From Strigamia acuminata (Eukaryota; Arthropoda; Chilopoda; Geophilomorpha; Linotaeniidae): a stretch of DNA of 64,000 nt. Both the position numbers and the translations under genes were made by a program. The stretch is taken from the NCBI GenBank assembly GCA_949358305.1, contig OX442319.1, forward strand, positions 4,154,001 to 4,218,000, given 5' to 3'. The notes below the pieces were generated by a model that did not search any database, was not told the DNA's origin, and saw nothing but the letters and a program-made list of their open reading frames with translations. Every line of letters begins with the position of its first letter. The first letter of the stretch is position 1. This document shows, one piece after another, positions 11,518 to 28,631 of this stretch.

Positions 11518-12875
11518 ATGTTTAGCCGTCTACCGGCCGCTAAACACACTAACAGCAGCAAAATGGCAGCGCACACGGAAAATCTATCGTTTCCCGATAA
11601 CAGCGTGAAATCTACGAAAAAATTATGCAAATTGTAAGTTTTATTTGATTTTACACTTAATTTTGATATTAATTTCATTCCTTTTGCAGCTGCGAGAAAA
11701 GAAATGGCATTTATACGTGCCCTAAGTGTAACGGCGCGTATTGTTCGGTGGAATGTTACAAACATGTATCCCACGTGGAATGCACCGAAAAATTCTACAA
11801 AAATTGTGTCCAGGCAGAGCTCAAAACCCTGGAAGTAAGGTACCAATCGTAAAAAAATATATTTCAACAGTTTATTTAATTTTTTTCTATTTTTTAGTGA
11901 CGAAGCGCGTCAAAAAATGCTTGAAATCCTCGCAAAGGAGAAAGAAAAACAAGAAGAAATTGAAGATGAAGAGTTGCCAAAGGACACGATAGACGCACGA
12001 ATGGCTGGGGTCGATTTAGACGACGACAAGGCGGTTTGGGAGCGACTTTCGGACGTCGAAAAGGCCGAATTTGCCGAGATGATCAAACAGCAGAGAGTCG
12101 AACAGTTTTTACCAATATGGCAGCCATGGTGGATGACGACGGAAAGTCTAGTGGTGGATGTCGAAGCCGAATCGCAGTTATCCCATCCGGAAATATTGAA
12201 AGAAATACCGAAAATTAACGTCCAGGCTTCGCCGAATGTTCGCTTCAATATTATTAATGTTTTAAGTTCGTACGTTTGCACCACGAAGTATTTCAACGGC
12301 GATCATTTCTTGTTAACGAACGAAGCCGCCGAGGTATTAACGGAAGTTTGTTTTTAATTTTCAGTTTTTTAATGAATGGATTTTATTTTTTTTAGACTGC
12401 TGTGCGATTGTCGAGAAATATCGAACGGAATGACAATTTTGATTCTGTTAAAAGCGCTGTGTATTCGGTCGTGCAAATGGCGTCGGATGCGAATTTTGGG
12501 GCTTTAAGCGACGCTAAGACGATTTTATCGCTAGTCGAGGACCTAATTCGCGTTGTAAAAGGACCTAAAACGTCTTCGACGTCCAATTTATACGTTTTGT
12601 CGGCGTTGAGCGATTTGTATAATTTATTTAGAGTCGCTAGGAAGAGTGAAATGACGAAAAGCGATAAAAACTTACTGATTAAATCAGAGAAAAAAATTTT
12701 ATTTTATCTCCACTGGCTGCAAAACAATGGAGTTAATGTGGTAAACGAATTGGAAGCGTTAAGAGGTAAAAATATATTAAAATATAGTAAAAATTAATTA
12801 AGATTAAACCAATTTTTATCTTTAGATATCAACATCCTTGAAGCCGAAGTGAATAAAATGCTCGAAAATGCCTAA
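11518..12875 (+). CDS. ZNHIT2: HIT-type zinc finger protein ZNHIT2
   Basis: Five exons (11518-11633, 11690-11839, 11898-12333, 12396-12765, 12826-12875) give 373 residues in frame, close to the roughly 400 of the family. Exon 2 holds the HIT zinc finger: CEKRNGIYTCPKCNGAYC, then C..H...C. The middle part has LSDVEKAEFAEMIKQQRVEQ, LPIWQPWW, typical of ZNHIT2. The C-terminal half is helical (SLVEDLIRVVKG) and ends INILEAEVNKMLENA. ZNHIT2 is a cofactor of the R2TP/HSP90-like assembly machinery for the U5 snRNP protein PRPF8. A second in-frame ATG at 11563 is an alternative start. Confidence 0.88.
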
Positions 12876-13482
12876 AAGTGGATTAAAATGCGTAAAATTG
12901 CATGGAATACATGAAAAAAGTGACCTTTATTTAAGTTGTATAAAAAATTGCATTTATGTTTTGTTTTACAAAATTAAAAAATAAAAAAATTTAAAAACTA
13001 AATATAAAATGACAACTTGTTGAGAGACTGTCACCTGCATTATGCCGTAAATCAAACCGTAAATCAACTAAAAAAGAACACAAAATCACTGACAATCAAT
13101 TAAAAATCAACACAAATATCTAAAATGCATCAAAAATAACTAAAAGGAAACAAACAAACTCAAAAACAACTCAAAAACAACAAAAACAACAAAAATAATT
13201 GAAAATCAATAAAGGTTACAAAATAAAAAATAAAAATAATATCAGTAAACTTCGAATTGCATAAAATCAAAAACACCTCGCTGGAAAATCAATGTTTTTG
13301 GGAATGTTTTGCCTTCAAACATACAAATAAATAAAAATTGAAAATAATAGGGCTAATAGTTGTAAATTCAATCCCTAGATGGCGCTCGCGCTAATAAAAA
13401 TTTCCCACGTAGGCGGAACCTCTGGCTGATAACCGTGGAAATCCGGCCAAGGTGACGACTCAAGTTCAACGCAAAACTCTAC
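12876..13482. other. Intergenic, AT-rich with degenerate CAAAAACAA and TAAATCAA repeats
   Basis: Between ZNHIT2 and GOT2. At 13040-13210 there are imperfect short repeats related in style to those at 6480-6650. The last 100 bp before 13483 are less AT-rich and probably hold the GOT2 promoter and 5' UTR. Confidence 0.45.
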
Positions 13483-16400
13483 ATGATCTCCAGTGCGATT
13501 TTAACAATCAGCACAGCCAGCAAAGCTGCCATTAGCAGAGTGCCTTGTCTAATGCTGCGTCACAGGTTGTTTGTTTAAAATGTCACCTTTGTTAACTGGA
13601 ATTTAATTTGGAGTTAATCAACCTCGTTAAATTTCATTTACGTGGCCGGCCTTGGCCGATAAGGCGACAACAGATTAATAATTGATAACAATTCTTTATG
13701 ATAGTTCTTGGTGGAGCCATGTCGAAGTTGGACCCCCAGATCCTATTTTGGGAGTGACGGAAGCGTTTAAGAGAGACACAAATGCTAAAAAAATCAACTT
13801 GGGTGTTGGGGCTTACAGAGATGATCAAGGAAAGCCATTTGTTCTATCTAGTGTGAAAAAGGTGAGTTGGAAATTTTAGCTGGGCAGAGAGTTATTGTGA
13901 ATGAAGTAATTTTATTTAATAAACACTAGCTGCGTTAAAAAAAAAAATAAAAAATTTAATTTAGGTGTATTTTAAGTTTTAACACGGGTTTAAACAAGAA
14001 ATGATGTCATTTTTGGTTTAAAATTGAAGTAAAACACAAAATATGTTAGTTTTTGAATGCAGCTAGTGAAAATATGGTTGTATAATGTCGGAATTTACCG
14101 AAGTTGAAAAAGTATTGTGGAAATGGAGTTTCCTAAGTCTGCTTTTTCGTCTTTCCTCGTTTACGATGAAATATGGAAAGGTGAGTCATTCCCGAAATAA
14201 CAGTTTATATATAGATATGGCAACTTATATTTCCTTGCTGCATTCATAAAGTGATTTTATCTTGCAGTTAAACATGTTTTGTGGTTTAAATGTTTGAAAA
14301 CGAACTAGCTGCATTAAAAAATAAAAGAAACAATTTTAGTTTAAGTGTATTTTAAGTTTTAACATGGGTTTAAACAGGAAATGGTGTCATTTTTGGTTTA
14401 AAATTGAAGTAAAACACATACCAGTATCGACCGTCAGCCGATTTTTGGGTATTCGCCGATATCGGATCTGATATTTTATTGCGTGGCCGATATCGGCACG
14501 AATCGACATACAAAGCCATTTAGAATAAACAGCATTTTAAATTTAAATGCTATTTATTCTAAATGATTTTATGAATGCGCCTACTCAACGTTTTTTATAT
14601 TTCTTTATTCGTTAAAGGCCGGAGAGATTCTGCGGAGCAAGAACCTGGACAAAGAGTACGCGCCAATCGCTGGAAATGCCGATTTCTGTAAGCTTTCTAT
14701 TCAATTGGCGCTAGGCGAGGACTGCCCTCAGTTGAAAAACAACCAGGTGACTCATTAATTGATTATTTTAAACATAGGTAGCAGAAGATATACGTTACAT
14801 AATTCATCTTTTAACTTTTCCTAGAATGCAACGGTGCAAGGGATTTCAGGAACCGGATCGCTTACAATTGGTGCTGCATTCATTAACAAGTTTCATCAAG
14901 GCCCAAAAGACATTTATATACCCACACCAAGTTGGGGCAATCACACTCCTATTTTTAAGTAAGTTTTGCAGACATCTTGTAAGCTAGCTCATTTTGTCAC
15001 AATTTGGCTTCCCGGATAAGTAATTGCACTCATGGAAATAAAGCAAACAAAGCTGCAAAGCGTGATGAACTGCTCGTTCCTCCTGTAAATCCAATTCCTT
15101 TTTGTAGATCCGGATTCTCCTTCCTCTGTTTACACCATTTTCTCTGTTCGTGTTGCTGGTGAAACTAGGAGAAAGAATAGAAACAGGAAATAAAACATGT
15201 TGGTTAGTTGTGGTTAGTTTAGTACCAATAAGCTGTGACCAACTGGCCGCCGCCAGTCGGCACTAGCGACATTAAGTAGAGGATTCTCAGCAGCTCCTAC
15301 GGCATATCGTCGGTGCTGGCCATGTGGTCAGCGGTTAGACTGGGCGATAACACGGTGAACGTGCAACCCTTAGACGACTGCAATAAAGATTATACAATCC
15401 AAACTGTGCGTTTCTTGTGTTGTTCCTTATCGTGAATGGTGTCCAAACGCCCCATGGACCTCTGCTGGCCATGAGGCGACCAACCGACCGCCATGTGAAT
15501 ATTTTGGCTTCTGTTTTGTATTGTTTTGTATATCAATTTTTTGTGTTACATTTCGTCAGTGGCAATTACGTATTTTCAATTATTTTTGGAAATTTTAAAA
15601 TGGTTTTAGATGTATTAGTAATTATATTTGTTTGTTGCAGGTGCCAAGGATTGAACGTAAAACAATACCGTTATTATGATCCTAAAACGTGCGGGTTTGA
15701 TTTTCAAGGTGCACTTGAAGATATTGCTGTAAGTTTGTATTTAAACCATTTTTTTTTCTTATACATGGACGAAACAAGCGATTTAAAAATTCAATTGTAA
15801 TTTATTTCCAGAAAATTCCTGAAGGTTCTGTAATACTACTCCATGCTTGTGCTCATAATCCCACGGGAGTTGATCCAAAGCCAGAACAATGGAAAGAAAT
15901 GTCCAAAGTTATACAGGTCTCAATAACAACAACAACATTATCTTTAAACCTGTTTGTGTTGGCGCTTACGCTTTAATTTTTTAGAGTCGAAAATTACTCC
16001 CGTATTTTGATATGGCGTATCAAGGCTTTGCTAGTGGCGACACTGCTAGAGATGCATACGCAGTACGATTATTTCTGCAAGACAACCATAATATTGCCTT
16101 GGCGCAATCTTTTGCAAAGAATATGGGACTTTACGGTACGGTAACTAAATGAATTACACTGGGTGGTCCGCATAAAACCGGCCCAATAATACAAGGAGGA
16201 TTACTAATAGAGAGTTTGCGGGATGCATTTTTCCTTTATTTTGTGCCACGTTACACTATTTTAGTGCCATATCGTAAGGGAAAAATCTTTAGTGTATCGT
16301 TTTCAACACTAAATTAAAATATAGCGCAGCCAATCAGAATTGAGAACACTATATTGTTAGCTCCGCCCATTGCAAATGGCGATTATTTTGTTGTCCCGAT

Positions 16401-17522
16401 CAAACACATCACAGTCATAGGTACGTAGATTGAATGATAAGTGAGGCCCAAAATTGAATTTTAGGCCCAAAACAATACTTTATAGGTATAATAATGGAAT
16501 TTTATGCAGAAATTTGCACATTTACGCCCCCAAATTGAATTTTTAGGCCCAAAATTACTAACTGTCAGTAGTTGGCTGAAATAGTGTAGTGATAAGGGAA
16601 AAGTGCAGCCCGCAAAAACTTAATTTATCATTTTTCCCTTACACTATTTTTATACCGTGTAGTCTTTAACTCTAAGGGAAAAATGCATCCCGCAAACACT
16701 CTATTGTCAGGCCAGTTTTATTTGGGCCACCCGACTTAATTAAAAAAAAAAAAAAAACTTATTTTAAAATTTAAAAATGTTTTTATTTAGGTGAAAGAGC
16801 AGGTGCCTTTTCGTTTATTTGTGCCGATAAAAAAGAAGCGGATGCTGTGCTTTCTCAATTGAAAATTATCATCCGTCCTTTGTATTCCAATCCACCGATT
16901 AATGGAGCACGGATTGTTTCTACCATTCTCAGTGATCCGCAACTTAAAAGCGAATGGTAACGTAGTATACAGTCGTGTACAAAAAAAACTTCCTTTCAGT
17001 TTAGCTGTTCTAAGTTTATTCACCAGGTGACATAAAATATCCATTGAGATTTAATGATTCAATGCCCTAATAACAGTATTAAAAGATAGACCGGGCAAAT
17101 AATAATAGATAAACTTAAAAAGCTAAACTGAAGGGAAGTTTTTTTGTCCACGACTGTACTGTAATAAAAATTATTTGTGGTTTAGGTTGACGGAGGTAAA
17201 AGGAATGGCCGATCGTATTATAACCATGCGGCAAAAACTAAAAGAAAATTTAGCTAAAGAAGGGTCTCAGCGCAATTGGGAACACATTACAGATCAGATA
17301 GGAATGTTCTGCTTTACAGGAATGAATTTGCAACAGGTAAGTTCATCAATTCTCAACTTTAAAATGATTAGACCTCCGATTTTTTTTTTTTTTTTACAGG
17401 TTGAATCGCTTATTAAGGATTATTCGGTGTACTTGACGAAAGATGGTCGCATATCGATTGCCGGTGTTACGTCGGATAATGTGGGATATTTAGCTCATGC
17501 AATGCATCAAGTGACGAAATAA
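13483..17522 (+). CDS. GOT2: Mitochondrial aspartate aminotransferase
   Basis: Ten exons: 13483-13565, 13705-13861, 14618-14746, 14825-14958, 15641-15728, 15812-15916, 15985-16135, 16791-16956, 17186-17336, 17400-17522; 1287 nt, 428 residues, against about 430 in vertebrates. Exon 1 encodes a basic, Ser/Ala-rich mitochondrial presequence ([20 protein letters not shown]). The mature start [20 protein letters not shown] is strongly conserved. [24 protein letters not shown] and [18 protein letters not shown] carry the PLP-phosphate contacts, the Asp that holds PLP and the Schiff-base Lys (SFAKNMG). It interconverts aspartate + 2-oxoglutarate and oxaloacetate + glutamate in the malate-aspartate shuttle. 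Introns are loaded with MITEs. It is convergent with GART. Confidence 0.96.
13926..14066. mobile_element. MITE family A copy in GOT2 intron 2
   Basis: Runs from CTAGCTGCG to GAATGCAGCTAG, with the core AAATGATGTCATTTTTGG and TTTAAAATTGAAGTAAAAC. It is in the opposite orientation to the copy at 462-603. Confidence 0.85.
14305..14420. mobile_element. Truncated MITE family A copy in GOT2 intron 2
   Basis: Begins ACTAGCTGCATTAAAAAATA and is collinear with family A up to GAAGTAAAACACA. There it stops and is joined to a different sequence rich in CCGATATCGG-type motifs. Confidence 0.75.
14518..14567. repeat. Near-perfect 50-bp palindrome in GOT2 intron 2
   Basis: CATTTAGAATAAACAGCATTT is mirrored by AAATGCTATTTATTCTAAATG around an AT-rich centre, with one mismatch in the arms. 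Likely the remnant of a hairpin transposon; no gene function seen. Confidence 0.6.
15345..15485. repeat. Interspersed repeat E, copy 1 (GOT2 intron 4)
   Basis: Shares GCGATAACACGGTGAAC, GTGAATGGTGTCCAAA and CTGGCCATGAGGCGACC with a second copy at 32289-32430 in the same order. No terminal repeats are obvious; possibly a SINE or a decayed transposon. Confidence 0.65.
16210..16701. mobile_element. MITE family B copy 1 in GOT2 intron 7 (about 490 bp, TA target)
   Basis: Starts GAGAGTTTGCGGGATGCATT and ends in the complementary AATGCATCCCGCAAACACTC, flanked by TA on both sides. The internal part includes GGCCCAAAATTGAATTTTAG. The near-identical copy at 19411-19908 lies in a GART intron. Tc1/mariner-type ends; non-autonomous. 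Confidence 0.9.
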
Positions 17523-17866
17523 ACAAGGGGACAAATTATGTAGTTATCGTATATTCAGAAATTTAATATCATGTTACAGATGGCAAATTTGTTAATATTT
17601 TTTCTTACTTGATAAATAAACAAGATATCGCATTACCTATTTTTGAACTATAAAATTACAAACAATATGACAAATTTGGTCGAAAATTGTTGGGACAAAC
17701 AGCCAACAAATTATGTAGTTTCAGAAAGTGTAATGAGTAATAAGGAATGACACAAATTTGAAGAGATCTGACATTTTTTAATCCAATGGTTATATAAACC
17801 GACTAAGCATTTTTGAAGCGCTTCCTCCTTTTTGCCAATAGAAGATTTCCTTCTTTATATTGACGA

Positions 17867-22905
<5,039 letters not shown>

Positions 22906-23283
22906 GGGAATAATTTTCAGTCTAAAACAACAAAGTAAACAGTTTTAAGTTAAAAGGAAAAAAATTGGTTTTTCACCGACAATCTCACCATGTGATTTGC
23001 TTGAAATATGGCCACCTGATGCTATCGGCCTTTGACCTTGATTTCCTTGACTCACCCTACTCATCCGGGTACCGTCTCAGAGTATTGGCGGGAGTTTTAA
23101 ACACACTTCAATTTTAAAAAATAATTTTAAAACAAACAAACTTTTTAAAAAACGTGATGGATTTTCCATAAACAAACTTAGTTACGAATAAACAACCAAC
23201 ACGACCGCATCGATCCAACTTTATTTCGACCAAACACAACACTTTTCGATATAAAAACCAAACAAAAATCACAAACAACCAAT

Positions 23284-25137
23284 TCAATGCAATCGATAAC
23301 GTCTAATAGCACCGTGGTGCCCGTGCCCTGTCGGCATAACGGACCACGTCTCACCAGTCTTAGTACTCGTATTCCAATCAGACTTCCTATTAATCTTCCT
23401 ACTCCTCCTCTTATTCTTAACATAAATCCCGTTGCAAGCGCCACTTTCATTACGCGGCTCAACAACAACCTCACTAATAGGCGGCAACCTCGCCACAGTG
23501 CTCGGCCGAGCCAACAACCGCTCGGGCGAACCCACAACGTGGTGCGGAACGTCCTCAAACCTCACGGCTCTCGTCCGGAACGACCGTTGCAACTCCTCCT
23601 CGCTGTCCGCATCCCCGACCCCGCTGTCCACGTCGCTAGGAGAGTGCACATCGACGTCCAACGGCGAACGCTGTCTCTGCAAAGCCCCCGAAGACGCCCT
23701 CGATTCCACCACGTCCTTATCCTCGCTTTCCAAGTCCTCGATGTCGTCGAAAGCGTCCCACACGTCGCACACGTGGCACACGAACTGGGGGACCTTCTCG
23801 GCCGGCCCCGGCTGCATTCCCGACTCCAACCAGAAGCGAAGACCCCCGCTCTGGGCCCTGAGCGCCGAATCCTGAGTGACCCTCAAGTAAAGTCCCTCCG
23901 ACGTTGCGAACAACACGGGCGTGCCGTAGTGCGCTTTGCGCGCTTTCTTCGGTTTCGACAGTTTCGGCGTTTTTTCGCGACTTATCGAGTCCAAATAAGG
24001 GGTCCGTCGAGGCGACAGATCGGCGTTCGTGTGCGCTTTCCAGAAGGTGACCAATATCCGGGCCTTGTTGCGAATGTCTTTGCGCAGCGCGAGGACTACG
24101 AGTGGGTAAACCAACGACTCGATGTAACGGAACCACGCGAATGCGGTGTCCCGCGACGGCGAGTCGAGAACTTCCCGCAACACTCGGTATTTCGCCGTGC
24201 CGTTGTCGGTGCCGTTCGATTTGATGGGGATTTTCGTGAACGGATGGTCCACGCTCAGCGCGTCCACGATGGAATTTGCGATGCCGGGGAGTTGTAGCAA
24301 CATGTAGGACGCGAATACCGCCATGGCGACGTGCGTTAGTTGCAGTTCGGACCACAAAAGCGGTTGTCGGAGAACGTTGTCGGACAAAGCGTGCACGGAA
24401 GAGCGCGAAGCTTTTCTGTCTTTGTAGAAGACGAGTAAAAGATACGCGACGCACAAACACGTGATGAATAAAGGGAGGGAGAAGGCGAAAACCGTTAGAA
24501 AAGTAACGTAAACTGAAGTAACGGCGTTTACAAGGTCGCAGGAATAACGGGAGGGAAACGGACGTGTGTCGACGACGCCGGACAACACGACGGGCAACGT
24601 GTAAACAAACGATGAAAGCCACGTTAGCGCTATGGCAACGGTTTGTCGGGCGCAAGTCACTTGTCGTTTGTAGCGCGTGGTTTTCCTCACGGCGAGAACA
24701 CGGTCCACTAATAGATGGTTGAGTTGAAACGTTAATAAAACGACGACAAAAAGTCTCGTGTAAGTGTTGAGGAGACAGCCGGTGCGACCGAGAGGCCAGG
24801 AACGTTGTCGGGCGGCGAATGCTAAACTCACGGCCAAGTTGAGCGTGCAGTCGATTAGATGGATCGTTCCCAAACTCAATAAAAGTCGATAGAATGGAGT
24901 GCGCTTGAGAGCTGTGCTGCTTCCGATCGTGCCGATTAATAAGGCGTTGAATGCGAAGGTTGGTAGTGAGAGTAATATGAGTCCGGTTACGGCGGCCCAG
25001 TCGCCGGTGGGGGTGCGTTTGGATGTGTCGACGAAGGTGGCGTTGAGGACGACGATGTATGTTCTGATTATCTGTTTTGGGGTTGTTGTTTCCATGTTTG
25101 GGGATGTGGAGTTGAGCGGGTTGTTTTCGGTTGACAC
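23284..25137 (-). CDS. Intronless orphan class A GPCR with a long C-terminal tail (617 aa)
   Basis: Seven hydrophobic segments are visible: TM1 GLILLSLPTFAFNALLIGTI, TM2 YRLLLSLGTIHLIDCTLNLA, TM3 ending LLVDRVLAV (a DRV variant of DRY), TM4 IALTWLSSFVYTLPVVL, TM5 VFAFSLPLFITCLCVAYLLL, TM6 VFASYMLLQLPGIANSI and TM7 IESLVYPLVVLALRKDIR (VYPLVV in place of NPxxY). The TM3 Cys (GRTGC) and the extracellular loop 2 Cys (YSCDLV) could form the usual disulfide. The N-terminus has N-glycosylation sites (NST, NAT). The roughly 250-residue tail is Ser/Asp/Glu-rich. Ligand unknown. The gene is far more GC-rich than its flanks and has no intron, so it may be an old retrocopy or simply an intronless receptor. 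GART begins about 380 bp downstream of its stop. Confidence 0.8.
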   Translation of the reverse strand: MSTENNPLNSTSPNMETTTPKQIIRTYIVVLNATFVDTSKRTPTGDWAAVTGLILLSLPTFAFNALLIGTIGSSTALKRTPFYRLLLSLGTIHLIDCTLNLAVSLAFAARQRSWPLGRTGCLLNTYTRLFVVVLLTFQLNHLLVDRVLAVRKTTRYKRQVTCARQTVAIALTWLSSFVYTLPVVLSGVVDTRPFPSRYSCDLVNAVTSVYVTFLTVFAFSLPLFITCLCVAYLLLVFYKDRKASRSSVHALSDNVLRQPLLWSELQLTHVAMAVFASYMLLQLPGIANSIVDALSVDHPFTKIPIKSNGTDNGTAKYRVLREVLDSPSRDTAFAWFRYIESLVYPLVVLALRKDIRNKARILVTFWKAHTNADLSPRRTPYLDSISREKTPKLSKPKKARKAHYGTPVLFATSEGLYLRVTQDSALRAQSGGLRFWLESGMQPGPAEKVPQFVCHVCDVWDAFDDIEDLESEDKDVVESRASSGALQRQRSPLDVDVHSPSDVDSGVGDADSEEELQRSFRTRAVRFEDVPHHVVGSPERLLARPSTVARLPPISEVVVEPRNESGACNGIYVKNKRRSRKINRKSDWNTSTKTGETWSVMPTGHGHHGAIRRYRLH

Positions 25138-25429
25138 TTGTGCGAGTTAATCAATTGTATTCACTTACTCTTGGGGGTATGGCGCCATCTGATGGAAATA
25201 ACGGGTATTTGTTGGGTCGATCCATAAATGATGTCACGGAGTAATTTATTTTGGAATTTAGGAGGGAGTTGAGGATTTTTTATTCGAAATCCGATAGTTC
25301 GATAGTTTTGAGCAATCGGCAACGTTATTTTTGGACGTTTTGTTTGTGTAAATGTTTGTTTGGTATCGGCTATTTTCGTTTGTGGTGGTTGCGGTCGAAA
25401 GGATTGGATTGACAAGATCTCTATTACAT

Positions 25430-25655
25430 CCATTTGTTGTTTTTGTGCGTAAAAGTGCTGTTTTGAGTGTAAAAGTGCAGTTTTGTGTGTAAAAGTGCAT
25501 TTTTGTGTGTAAAAGTGCTGTTTTTGTGTGTAAAAGTGCGTTTGTGTGTGTAAAAGTGCTGTTTTGTGTGTAAAAGTGTATTTTTGTGTGTAAAAGTGCT
25601 GTTTTTGTGTGTAAAAGTGCATTTTTGTGTGTAAAAGTGCAATTGTTATGTGCGA
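25430..25655. repeat. Minisatellite, about 20-bp unit
   Basis: The unit TTTTGTGTGTAAAAGTGC, with small length changes, is repeated about eleven times. On the minus strand it reads as HFYTQK/TFTHK repeats in three overlapping frames (25258-25869, 25161-25622, 25424-25642), which are artefacts of the repeat. Confidence 0.9.
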
Positions 25656-25875
25656 AAATGCAGTTTTTCTCGCCTTGGAACATGATTTGACCGACTGAAT
25701 AAAAACTCGAAAAACTCGACTTGGAATAAAAACTCGATTTGGAATAAAAACCTTGAGACAATTCGTCTAACTTGGAGCAAAAAAATCCACTCGAAACAAA
25801 AAAGCCGATTTGGAACCAAAACTTTGAAGAAAAATAAAATTTTGAACTACAATTCTTACAAAACGCCAACTGTGG

Positions 25876-26029
25876 GCATATAAAACCTCACGAAAACACG
25901 TCCACCGTCTCGAACAGGAATTTTCCTCACCTTCCTTCAGTCTCGTAGCCATGGATACAGCTCGTCCAGACCGTTCCGTTGAAAAAGACAGAAAACTGCA
26001 TGCAATTGCAAATACACCGCAGTCATGAC
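25876..26029 (+). other. Possible small promoter and short ORF
   Basis: CATATAAAACC at 25878 resembles a TATA box. About 70 bp on, GCCATGG gives a good start context for a 25-codon ORF beginning MDTARPDRSVEKDRK. It could be a first exon or chance; no downstream exon was recognised. Confidence 0.25.
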
Positions 26030-28631
26030 CGTTTTACCGAGTAAAAAGTGTGTTGTTTTGAGCTGAATCTGATGTGATAAATCAGATTAAATTAATTTTG
26101 TATTAAAAACCCACTGTCAGATTTCTACTAAATTTCTAATTCACGAAACCAGAGGAAGCGAATGACTGTAAGGGATGACTAGAAGAGGGGGTAGATGCAG
26201 ATGGATTTCCCTACATCCCTTCTGACTAACTCTTGTTGAGTCACTAAATACACAGTAGGAAATAATCTCTAAGTTAGTTTGCTGTTATTCAGCCAATTTG
26301 CATCTCAAGGCACATTCATGTTTTCTTGTTTAAATGTCGTGCGCAGGCCCAGAAGAGTAGTTCAATTTGTCCCAAAATTATACACGTAGCGCAAACTTTC
26401 TGTGAAAAACCAATGACTTCTTGATGGAGCTAAAAGAGTGCTGGATAACGCTTCAACCTAAATACGTTGGCAGTTCTGGTTCCGGTATTCGAAGGAAGCG
26501 TCAAGAGATTGTTTCCGGTTCGTGTGGATAATTTTTGGAAAAAATTTGTGTCGCTAACACTGGAAAAAAATATGGCTTTAAACGTCTTTTAATTGCTGAA
26601 AAGTTAATGTAAATTTGAACTTTTAGCTTTGTAAAGTCACATTTACAAAGAGTGTAAATTTTTGTTTTAATCAATAATTTTGTATTATAATGGTTTTTTT
26701 TTATTTAAAAGATCTGAAAACAGACTAAAACCGCTTAAATATGTCAAGTCGCTTCATTTCGTCGCCGCGGTTTTTAGGCTGAGTCCGCCTCACGTTGAAA
26801 TTTTTTTTTTCCTAACAAGGGGAAGGGCTAGTGCCCCCCTTGACCCCCATTACTTTATGAATGAGCCTTCTATTTCTCTGTATTCAAGTTTAATCAAAGC
26901 AGAGGCTGGAATGATGTTAGAGGCTAGTCAAGACCGGTCAGTTGCACACAAATATTAGAAAAATTATTGTCTCGGCTTTTCCAGGAAATACGTATCAGCT
27001 GTACTAGGCGGTATAGAAATTACTATCATTATGTTTATGGAGGAAATAAATAAAAGAGAGGGGAAGTGATTATTTCATCATAATACAATAAAATTATGTT
27101 TATTTTATTTGTATATTTAATTTTTTTTTTTCATTTCTTTTGATAAAAAAAGACACATTTAATTGCAACTTGTAAAAAGAAGGAAGACAAAGAAAAGTAC
27201 AAACATTTAGTAAAAAATAAATTATTTCATCATCATTCTGTGCAGTAATGAAAATGCAGTTGACAGTAAGTATAGGAATAACATTTTGGTTTTTAAAATA
27301 CCTGTAAATCCTCTGAACAAGAAATCAAACATTGAATTTTGCAAACAACACTTCACATTCTCCGAGGATTTAATTTTGATATATGGACTAAAAAGCACTT
27401 ACTTCCAACATTTGTTTTTCATTTTATTTATTTATTTATTTATTTATTTATTTTATAAAAAGCAAGTAGCAAAATGTAAAATATGTCTAATTGGTATACA
27501 TCATTTCGTCTGCAAGTTTACACGCAAGGATAATGTTTGTATTGCTGTCAAATGCAGTTATTTAAGTTAACCAATGCATACATTATCAAACCATGTGATG
27601 CATCTAGAATTGGCAGTGCCATGAGGCTAAGTTTCTAAATAGCTTTTCAAGTCTCAATTGCCAGGGAACATTTCTTTTTGATTTTCATACTGTATCACAT
27701 TTTAATTTGTTTGCTTTTTCCATCAAGAGCCAGCTGATAAGGTTCAGTGTATGAAGAAAAGGAATAGACAACATTGTAATGGTTGAGATCTCAAATTCAT
27801 TTTCTTTTCTTTTCTTGAAAACAAATAGAAAAGTGTGTGCAAAATTATATAATTTATATAAAATTAAAAAAATTAAAAAATACATCCTTTATACAATACC
27901 CCGCTTCAAGTGACATGTCGCTACGAGTGAAATTAACAACTTTTAAAAATGTCAGTTATCAAAGCCGCTAAAAATGGAGTTTACCGATAGTCTGGTCAAA
28001 CCCGAGCAAAAGCGACATGCTGCTTAAAGCGGACAAGCAGTGCTGGACTGGAATTTCCCCGGGCCCACCGTGGACCGTCCCTGGCCCACTGCAGCCTGTC
28101 CCTGTGGCCCGATCCATCCAGATTTCCCGTTACTAAATTTGTACCCAGTCCAGCCCTGCCGATAAGTTAACGCTCAAATACCTAAGGATTTCTATCCCAA
28201 GCAGTCCGAATACCGCAAATCCTCGAGTCCGATGAACGATTTAACATCGCATCTAGATAGATGATATCTACATACTAGGTTTACTAGTTATACTAGTTGG
28301 AAAAAACCAAACGGCTTGGACTCAATGGATTTGCGGCAACGACTTTATCCTTTTTCCACCGGCTCTTCCGACCAAAATTCCTCACCAGAATGCAAATTCA
28401 AAGAACTCCAACTTCTAGAGATTACATTCACAATAACCGGCACATTATAACACGGATGCCGGGCACTCGCCCCATTTCAGTTAATCAGTTTACCAAAAAT
28501 AAAAACAAAATAACTTTTTTTTCCGGTGCCCAACACCCAAGCACCACGATGCGCCACTCATTATCCATCATTTCAGTCAGTATACATTATCTGCAGAAAA
28601 ACAGGAATGATTTTCACACGTAATATCACAG
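26030..28631. other. Gene-poor stretch, 2.6 kb
   Basis: AT-rich DNA with poly-T runs and a (TTTA)n microsatellite at about 27421-27455. ORFs are short with no recognisable domain. Nothing convincing was seen. Confidence 0.5.

Noticed and set aside
23287-24655. Long plus- and minus-strand ORFs of 336 and 312 codons
   Set aside because: Shadows of the GC-rich GPCR gene in other frames; Arg/His/Val-rich with no domain.
25161-25869. Three overlapping minus-strand ORFs with FYTQK/TFTHK repeats
   Set aside because: All three frames of a roughly 20-bp minisatellite are open; no promoter or splice support.
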